DNA of 64,000 bases from Ryuthela nishihirai (lineage: Eukaryota > Arthropoda > Arachnida > Araneae > Heptathelidae): the NCBI GenBank assembly GCA_038380435.1, contig JAWZYU010000019.1, positions 18,005,801 to 18,069,800 on the forward strand, given 5' to 3'. Shown in pieces: positions 56,977 to 64,000 of the stretch (position 1 is the first letter of the stretch; every line of letters starts with the position of its first letter). The notes beneath the pieces were generated by a model. That model was not told the origin of the DNA. It saw nothing but the letters and a program-made list of their open reading frames with translations, and did not search any database. Both the position numbers and the translations under genes were made by a program.

Positions 56977-58492
56977 TTGCAAGAGCAACACGGGCTATGT
57001 TAAGCTAAACGAGAGTTAATAAAGGTAAAAGACGGCAACTAAAATTAGAAACAGTATACAAAAGAGGAAAGCAACGAAAATTGAAACCACATAATGAGAA
57101 AGAAATGTGTAGAACAAACAATATGTATAAAAAACCTGGGTAAAAAGAGTGAACAATTGTCAAACTACAAAATCAACAATGAGTTTATAGGACCCATAGA
57201 ATAAAAACTAGTCTAAATAACAAAAGATTAAAACATTAAAACGAGTAAAATAACCATTACAATGCAAAAAGTCAAAGACTGGTGTTAAAAACGATTCAAT
57301 AGATAAAAGATGTCCGAGTGTACCGACGTATTCAGCAGACAAACATTGTGTGATGTGCTATTTCTGAAGCAGTATATTCAGAAGAAGAAAAATGACTTCG
57401 AGTTTAGTAAAGCATGTCCTTCTGTGAGAAGGCCTATAAAACCTATGAGTAGCTTCTAGTATTCTTCTCTGTATTAATGTCGCAAATGAAAAAAAAAATC
57501 AGTAAATATATTCGGAAGTTTAAAAAATACGTCAATAGTTGCTTGCAATTCCTTCCCACAATGACAACATGGAGATAATTTTATGTTTGATGAATGTGCA
57601 GTGGACAGACCAGAGCAACCACATAAATGTGCACTTGTAGGGTACAGACAATCCCAGAAGTGACAGTCAATTGATATATGTCATGTGTGAAATTTGTGAT
57701 TTGGTGATCGTAGGTGACTGCAAAGGAATATGTAAGAGAGCCTTTACGCTCTCCTGGAAATTCATCAATATTAAAAATATGGTCATTAACAGTGAATAAA
57801 AGGAGGGATATTCCCTATTCCTGAAAACTCCAGTTGATTTGCGCTTCTGTATGTGATTAATAAAAAAAACCTCTTCGAAATGCTAGTAAGAAGTACGGCG
57901 AATGAAGATATTTACAAAGTATATTCTGATAACTTCTATTACACTAAGTTGCATCTAATTTAACTCGGGGAAAAAATCAATTTTCATTTTCATCTTTAGA
58001 AATGTGATTTTTCCTATTCATGACTGATTATGTCTGTTAAATATAATATTTCGACACAAAAATTACTCGGTTCTCTTATCGTTGTTGGTATATCTAGTAA
58101 TGTTGGTATATCTAGTAATCCTAAAACGAGATTCCACATAGGCACTTAGCAGTCAGGTTTTTGAAATATAAAAAAAAACTTCTTAATTCGAACATTTTCG
58201 GAGCTGCTCTTCTCCGAATTAATCGACAGCAGTATGTAATAGATTTTAGATACACACACAAATAATATCGTCAATATACAGTATGTTCATAATAAAATAC
58301 AAAATTGGAATATCAAAAATCTACATGTATTCTTGTTTTATACACCTTCTATAAAATTTGCTCTTTTTTAGAATGATTTATTAATTGCCATCTTTTATAT
58401 TACAGCAAAATATAAAAAAAAATCATTTTAGCAACACAAATTAACAAGACAATATATTGTATGTTTTAACGTAATAAATATTTGTTACTCAC
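56977..58492. other. Intronic stretch with a Cys-rich coding-like remnant
   Basis: DNAAF11 intron. On the minus strand at about 57475-57690 a frame reads DCHFWDCLYPTSAHLCGCSG, then SPCCHCGKELQATIDVFFK, a Cys/His-rich pattern. A neighbouring frame further upstream reads HIFNIDEFPGERKGSLTYSF. It looks like a decayed, frameshifted ORF of unknown origin. No termini were found. Confidence 0.3.
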
Positions 58493-58573
58493 TTTGCTTC
58501 ATTAGCATTTAGAACTCTGCCATCATCTGTTATTAGTTTCCTTGGGCGTTTCACCGTCGAGTTTTCTGCTTTT
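58493..58573 (-). CDS. DNAAF11: DNAAF11 (LRRC6/tilB) exon before the CS-like domain
   Basis: An 81-bp internal exon on the minus strand. The acceptor ttcttattcag ends at 58574, the exon reads KAENSTVKRPRKLITDDGRV then LNANEAK, and the donor gtgagt starts at 58492. The last two bases (AA) join the first base of the exon at 42840 to make Lys, giving LNANEAKLNFPLTDEEE across the joint. That is the conserved linker between the Lys-rich middle part and the CS-like domain in LRRC6-family proteins. The leucine-rich repeats that bind partners lie in exons right of the window. A Tc1 relic starts only 66 bp upstream of the exon. Confidence 0.88.
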
Positions 58574-58639
58574 CTGAATAAGAATAAGAAAATTCTAGTT
58601 GTATTGAATCAAACAAAAATATCAGATATAATAAAAATA

Positions 58640-60018
58640 CACTGGCGGAAATTGCAAAAAGAACACCATTAACAATTGAAGCGTAATCTTTGAGATTTAT
58701 TTATTAGAAAAAACTTGTTGACAAAGGAGAGTGATCACACGTGTGAAGTGATTCAATGTTTATTTTACCTTTTAATGAGTATTACATTTTACTGAAGGCG
58801 CATTTTAATAAGGTGTACCTCCTCGAGCAGCAATACAAGCGTCCAATCGGGCATGCAATCGGTCATACAAATGTTGGATATCGCGCTGGGGGATAGCATT
58901 TTATGAGCTTTCAACTTGGACGCGTAATGCAGTGATGGTCGTTGCCGGCCGCGCTCCGCAAAAGAGTCATTGATCCAATCCCAAACATGCTCGATTGGAG
59001 ACAAGTCCGGAGAGCGTGCTGGTCAAGGGAGTTGGTACACTGCCTGAAGAGCATATTGAGTTGCCCGGGCAGAGTGTGGGCGAGCATTATCCTGCTGGAA
59101 TATCGCATTTTGGATTACACTCAAATATAGCGTGACGACCGGTTGTACAATATCGCTGACGTACGTATTCTATTCAGTGTACCCTGTACAAACACCAGAC
59201 ACGTACGAGAGTGATAGCTAATCACTCCCCACACCATGATGTCGGGCGTGAGCCCTATGTGTCGCTGGCGAATGTACGATGGAAGAAGCCACTCACCTTG
59301 TCGCCTTCGGCCGCGTAAACGACCATCAGATGCTCCTAAGCAGAATCGACTAAGCATCCACAGACTGCCATTCTTACCTCCAATGAACTTGTTCTTGACA
59401 CCACTGCAAACATGCTCGACAGTGACGAGGTGACAGTGGTAATCGTGCCCGTAGTCTTGCTTCCAAAAGACGATTGTGTATCGTTCTTGTAGACACCTTG
59501 GTATGAGAGAGGATCGAATTTGTGACGCTGTAGCCGTTCATTCTGCCACCGCCGCCCTCCTGATCCGTTCGTGCGTCCGTAAATTGCACAGAACCACATC
59601 AGCGAGTGTGCGAATGCTCTTCTGACCATCGACGCCACCATCGTACCACTGCCGATACCTCTCGTCTAATGCGGTGTGTAATTTGACGAAAAGACCAACC
59701 TGCTTTCCTAAGACCCACCATATGACCTCGCTCAAACTCCGCTAACTGAACAAATGTTGTGCGCCTGCATTATCCAGGCATTATAACTTCTTCAAAGAGC
59801 ACTGAACAACACGACACGACGAATAACTTCTTTCTTCACGCCCTACTCCTTAAATACACGCTGCGTATATTTGCATGTTATCGTCCTCAGTGATGTCATT
59901 ATTTCATTCAATGACTTTCAATCTTGGATCACGGTTTCTGCTGCCCTTAGCTATTAACATAATATGACGTTCCTAAAGGAATTCCTTCTGGGTGTTCTTT
60001 ATTCAATTTCCGCCAGTG
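58640..60018 (-). mobile_element. Tc1-like transposon, full length, inactive
   Basis: TIRs CACTGGCGGAAATTGCAAAA and (reverse complement) CACTGGCGGAAATTGAATAA extend to about 28 bp, through agaacacc. TA flanks both ends (58638-58639, 60019-60020). The 1379-bp length is normal for Tc1. It lies in the DNAAF11 intron in the gene's orientation. Confidence 0.95.
58790..59740 (-). pseudogene. Tc1-like transposase, broken by stops and frameshifts
   Basis: DD34E-type transposase in pieces, in the correct order on the minus strand. HTH region at 59735-59470 (RTLADVVLCNLRTHERIRR; RTIHNRLLEARLRARLPLSP). Catalytic core with SRFCLGASDGRLRGRRRQGE and LTPDIMVWGVISYHSRTCLV at 59357-59160. SPIEHVWDWINDSFAERGRQ with the last Glu at about 59004-58945, and the C-terminus to 58790. 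At least three reading frames are needed, so it is dead. Confidence 0.9.
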
Positions 60019-60020
60019 TA

Positions 60021-60508
60021 GCTTCATACCTATTATTTTAGAAGAGTCCCTTATGTATTCATTATCAATCCACACAACAAATTCTTTGTTTAGTAGCATA
60101 CTGAGTTCTAGAATATCAGCAAATATCCCTTGGTACTAGTGCAGGACTGAGCAAACTACGGACAGCTGCCGCATGTGGCTCATCACCTCTTTTAGTAAGA
60201 CCCGCGAACTATTGATGACAAATAAATTAAATTTGCAAAAGTGAGAAAGAAAACGTATAGAGGACAAGAAGTCCAAATTCGGTGAAGCGACTTCTCATTA
60301 ATACATTTAATTTTAATGAAAATGTTATTGTTTAAGTTTCACTTTAGATTTTCTTTTTCCTTTGGTTATACTTACATTACTGATTATGGATTATATATTT
60401 CTTTGGCAGCCCGATCTTCCTTCAGTTTTCTTCAGTAGCTCACCCTTCCATTTCAGTTTTCTATGCAGCCCTTTTAGCTAAAACGTTTGCCGAGCCTGTA
60501 CTAATGGT
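60021..60508. other. No gene seen
   Basis: AT-rich intronic or intergenic sequence; nothing recognised. Confidence 0.4.
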
Positions 60509-60890
60509 TTCGGTTGTTTTACCTCTGAGCGGCACCATTTTTGCACACAATGGGCAAAGTGTTAGCAAATATTATTGTCAGAAAGACCCCAGGATTCAAA
60601 TAAAAAAAGTTTGAAGAAGAGGTCCCATTACACAACTGTTAGGAGACAGACGAAAGCTTCCTGTTAAGCCTATCCAGAGTGCTCTTTAAAATGCACATGA
60701 AGGCACGACTTAACATTTCATCCGAAAGGTGACGTCCTTTCCAAGCCATTCGGGTCTACTTTCACACAGTGGGCAGTATGGAGGTCAGCGTAGATAAATT
60801 TTAACGCTGGCACAGTTGAGATTCAAACCTGGGAACTGCATACTGCTAGCTTGGCAGTCTACTGACTGAACCAATCCCCCCCGCCCCCTG
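60509..60890 (-). mobile_element. SINE-A copy, decayed
   Basis: Antisense tail gttttacctctgagcggcac, body, B-box side (gagattcaaacctgggaact) and the ccccccgccccctg head end. Flanks gtactaatg and ggactagtg could be a decayed TSD. Confidence 0.87.
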
Positions 60891-61195
60891 CGGGACTAGT
60901 GATATACCGCTTGATGTGAGAATGATTCCAATGAACTTCAAAATTCACATTAAATTAAAAACTAGCATGAATTTATAAAGTCGTTAATATCTCTGTTATC
61001 TTTTAAACTATAGTTTTACTATATAATAAACTGAATGAAATAGTTTTCGCTTCATTTCAAATATTCCAGTAGTTTTTACCTTTTTCAAAAGAAAAGAGTT
61101 CTGATTATCGAAAACAAGAAAAATATTTAAAAAAAATTCTAATAAGTGTTACAAGAAAATCACATCAACCCCTCAGATCAAAAAGGATTGGACTT

Positions 61196-61290
61196 TTTGT
61201 TTCTAAGCAGCACTTTTGTGCAGGAAATGGGATAAATCACAAGGACCTCAATAGCTGAGAGTTCGATTAAGTGTAGGTGTGGTTCTAGAG
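61196..61290 (-). mobile_element. SINE-A 3' fragment
   Basis: ttctaagcagcacttttgtg, then ggataaatcacaaggacctc matches the antisense tail and adjacent body. Confidence 0.6.
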
Positions 61291-61294
61291 CAGT

Positions 61295-61640
61295 CATGGG
61301 CAACCCGTGACAAGCGAATATTGACACGAAAATTATTAAATTTACTTTCTCTTATTTTTGTACAACTATTTTATGGAATATTTTTTTTTCTTTCTCAATA
61401 TATCCTTACGCTCTTTTCGAAATGGTCCTTCATTAGTAGCCCAAACTGAATTTACAACGAAATCAACCCGCGTCACTTTTACAGTCACTCTAATAGAGTT
61501 AAACATTTTAAGGAGGTGGGGATCGGCTGGATTATTGTTTATGTAAGACACCTCCACTGAGTTGGTTAAAATTGCTTCCTCGTGCGCTATTTTTGGGAAT
61601 GAACTGCCCCACGGGGCTGGGTATGGGAAATGTGTCACTT
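61295..61640 (-). mobile_element. Probable hAT-type fragment with an open frame
   Basis: cagtcatgggcaacccgtga at about 61293 resembles hAT termini. The minus-strand frame at 61638-61366 contains HLLKMFNSIRVTVKVTRVDF and FRKERKDILRKKKK and may be a transposon ORF piece. Family unproven. Confidence 0.35.
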
Positions 61641-61657
61641 ATGTTATGCCATTCGTG

Positions 61658-61915
61658 CAGCGGCGAAGCGTAGTGGAAGCAATTGAGACAATGAGACTAC
61701 TCAGTTCACGAAACGATTCTCGCAGATCATTAGCTGACTGAACTATCAATCCCTTTTCAATCAACTAATGATCTAAGATACAGCTGTTGTTCCATAACGC
61801 TATTGGCTGATTGACAAGTGATGGATAATACGGTGAATCAATCACCTGTAAGAATCATAAATGTTCCAACTGCGCAGCCTCAAGGTCTGAATTGCTTCCA
61901 CTCACGCTTCGCGCC
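61658..61915. mobile_element. 255-bp hAT MITE (family X), copy 4
   Basis: Starts CAGCGGCGAAGCGTAGTGG and ends ctcacgcttcgcgcc. CATTCGTG is exact at 61650-61657 and 61916-61923. Confidence 0.94.
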
Positions 61916-62046
61916 CATTCGTGTTAGGCACATGTCGTTTGTCACATTTTACAGGTGGAAAGTAATTATTCTTATAAACGTTTTATCCCTGAAATGTCAT
62001 CGAAGAAAACTAGATGGAAGAGCCATATCCAGGTTTAACATAATAA

Positions 62047-62165
62047 TCCTATGGCATAATAATCAGAAATGCGCTTTTTTTTAGTGCCTATGGCATAATA
62101 ACCAGAAATGCGCTTTTTTTAAGTGCCTATGGCATAATAATCAGAAATGCGCTTTTTTTATAGTA
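62047..62165. repeat. Tandem repeat, 39-bp unit, 3 copies
   Basis: ctatggcataataatcagaa followed by atgcgctttttt is repeated three times with few changes. Confidence 0.93.
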
Positions 62166-62242
62166 AAAATATTAACTTTGAAAAATTAAAATGCACGTTT
62201 CTTATACAGTAGAAGAAAAACTTAAAAGTGATAGTATGGTAT

Positions 62243-62449
62243 ATAAAAAAAATAAATACCCCCTCAAGCAGCTGCTTGCCACAGAGGTCTGACAGGAGCC
62301 TGTCAGTTTATATGCCACAATAGGAGATCTGAGAGGATGGCAGGACCTCAGCAGAAAAACGACACACACATCCATGCCTAATCCGGGGCTCGCACCCAGG
62401 TCCCTTAGATCAGTAGCCAAGCGTGCTAACCACTCGGCCACGGGACGGC
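62243..62449 (-). mobile_element. SINE-B copy, full length with perfect 11-bp TSD
   Basis: Antisense order: A-rich tail, ccccctcaagcagctgcttg, body, decayed B box (ggggctcgcacccagg), head cactcggccacgggacggc. TAGTATGGTAT is exact at 62232-62242 and 62450-62460. Confidence 0.94.
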
Positions 62450-62460
62450 TAGTATGGTAT

Positions 62461-62904
62461 TACAAGACAAAAATTTACGGATAGATTTATAATGATTATT
62501 CTACATATAAAAAAAATTTCATTAAAAAAGAGGATTTTTTTCAAGTAAATTTTTCTTTGTGTTGGCGAAAGCGTTTTTGACATCATCAAATTTATTTTTT
62601 GAAACAAGGCACTTTCAAAGAATATATATGATGTGAGAAAGCTTTTTTATTCTTTTTTGGCTCATTTAAAAAAAAAGCTAATGTTTTCAACCTTTTGATT
62701 GTATGTAGGTCTGTCTATCTGTAGACTTTCAACTTTTTTGTTTTTTAAGAGATAAAAAAATATTTTTGTATTGGATGAGTTAACGAAATACCTATTAGGA
62801 TTCACATTTTCAGAAGCATCCAAAAGCTATAATTAAATTTTCCCCCTAAAGTTGTATAAAGCTGAAATTTGAAACTGACAAAATAGTAAATGAATATTGG
62901 AAGC
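62461..62904. other. AT-rich stretch, no gene seen
   Basis: Homopolymer-rich; nothing recognised. Confidence 0.4.
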
Positions 62905-63080
62905 CAGGCCCAGATCCAGAAAAAAAAAATAAAGCGGGTGGGGAGGAATGCCAAAAAACACAATAGAGCAGAAAGAGTAAAAAAAATGCCCAGAGACTGA
63001 ATTTCCATTGCATTATAACATTTCCCCTCTGTTTTAGAGGACTTTAAAAAGTTTCTTAAAAATGCATGAAATATAAGTTG
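62905..63080 (+). repeat. Interspersed repeat family D, copy 3
   Basis: caggcccagatccagaaaaa, a G-rich gggtggggaggaatgcc stretch and aagtttcttaaaaatgcatg match the copies at 7685 and 20195. Confidence 0.6.
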
Positions 63081-63502
63081 AAAAATGTTTTCCCTCTATC
63101 ATCCTTACCAGCATTCTGAAAGGGAAAAATGGAGCAGAAATAGCTTCCTTGTCCTCCCCTACTTAGATCCAACCTTATTGTAAAAGATGTAGTTATGCTA
63201 GAATTTTCGTAATATTAATGATGACATGTTTAGACCATGAAGTTTGCATTCACAACCGATTTGATGATTGACCTCTTACCCTCACAGAGGTGAGAAAAGG
63301 AACTTGCTTAAAAGAAAATTGATTTTAGATATAAATTGAAATCCTTTTTGGGCTGCATTAATATTGATGGAATGTTACGATCCAGAGTTTCCGAATCTCC
63401 TAAGTTTTAATTGCACCCTCTAACGGTGGAAAAGTTTGGAAAATTCAAAACTTAAAGGAATATTGCAAACCATCAATTTTGGCTAAAAATTTTATATTTT
63501 AA
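63081..63502. other. No gene seen
   Basis: Unassigned AT-rich sequence. Confidence 0.4.
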
Positions 63503-63601
63503 TAGTGGAGTGTGATTATCAAGATTTGACCTTTTGATGGTGGAATGTGATTATCAAGATTTGAGCTTTAGATGGTGGAATGTGATTATCAAAAGGTTTA
63601 G
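63503..63601. repeat. Tandem repeat, about 33-bp unit, 3 copies
   Basis: gtggaatgtgattatcaaga with gatggtggaatgtg recurs three times (63505, 63538, 63571). Confidence 0.92.
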
Positions 63602-63603
63602 AC

Positions 63604-64000
63604 CATAGATTCCCAACGGGGGCGATACCGCCCCCCAGTGGGCGCTGGAGCCTTCCATGGGGGCAGTAGCGAATCCAGAGGCAAATGGGGGGCGTTGAGG
63701 CAGTCAAGAGGGGCGGTCAAATAAATAAACAAATTTAATGGAATTTTCTGTGACAACCTTTTTATCTCTTCTATTCTGTGGTGTCTTCCTGGTGATTCTG
63801 GTCATCCACTACCTCATCCTTTATGTACAGCTTTTCAACTGCAGCTTGGACAATAAGTTCCCTGCTACCGCCTACTAGCGTACTGGTACGTCTGAAGTCG
63901 ACTGAGATGCTCTCAAAAGTTCTCTTCAAGATCACAGATTGGATATAAGCTTCAATATATTTTCCCACTCCAAGTCGCTTTGAGTATGCTTTATGGTACG
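63604..64000 (-). mobile_element. hAT-like element, partial, open at right edge
   Basis: The left end catagattcccaacgggggc and the GC-rich gataccgccccccagtgggc stretch recall hAT termini of the cccaac-ggggg type. The minus-strand frame entering from the window edge to a stop at 63771 reads YHKAYSKRLGVGKYIEAYIQ, then VILKRTFESISVDF. It may be a transposase C-terminus. Without the rest of the element the family is not firm. Confidence 0.45.

Overview
This is animal nuclear DNA: AT-rich, gene-poor and packed with decayed transposable elements. The coding pieces have GT-AG introns, and there are no operons or ribosome-binding sites. Tc1/mariner, hAT and LINE relics plus tRNA-derived SINEs suggest an arthropod, and a chelicerate such as a spider is my best guess. 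That guess rests on the style of the Tc1 and SINE sequences, not on a marker gene.

The one host gene I recognise runs on the minus strand. Three exons (58493-58573, 42775-42840, 33953-34117) encode the C-terminal part of the dynein axonemal assembly factor DNAAF11 (LRRC6, tilB in flies). Splice phases agree across all three, and the introns are about 15.7 and 8.7 kb. The third exon carries an apparent one-base deletion that breaks the frame in mid-exon. The leucine-rich-repeat N-terminus must lie right of the window. The last exon was not found. Inside the larger intron, on the opposite strand, lies the longest open frame of the window (45103-45846). It is lysine-rich and looks like a terminal exon of an unrecognised nuclear protein.

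The rest is mostly repeats. SINE-A (about 375 bp, tRNA-like head, AACC-type tail) has about 20 full, truncated or decayed copies, several with perfect target-site duplications (TSDs). SINE-B (about 205 bp, tRNA-like head, A/T-rich tail) has about eight. Two diverged copies of one endonuclease/RT LINE face each other (22510-26925 plus, 27575-29493 minus). The plus copy is split by a hAT-like element (22795-24757) filled with a minisatellite, and the minus copy preserves the empty site. Other DNA transposons are a Tc1 relic (58640-60018), long-TIR mariner-like elements (13808-14391, 20551-21641, 30244-31268), short TA-flanked MITEs (44148-44358, 44915-45046), four copies of one 255-bp hAT MITE, and several single hAT MITEs.

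By region: 1-9 kb is SINEs, hairpins and a CpG-bearing degenerate tandem repeat. 9.4-19.3 kb is a diverged triplicated segment carrying a small two-exon coding-like unit. 20.5-31.3 kb is the mariner, LINE and hAT nest. 32.4-45 kb holds a LINE relic, two DNAAF11 exons and many SINEs. 45-51.4 kb holds the basic ORF and a segmental duplication around a (CTAC)n array. 51.4-64 kb holds degenerate arrays, SINE-B copies, the third DNAAF11 exon, the Tc1 relic and a partial hAT-like element at the right edge.
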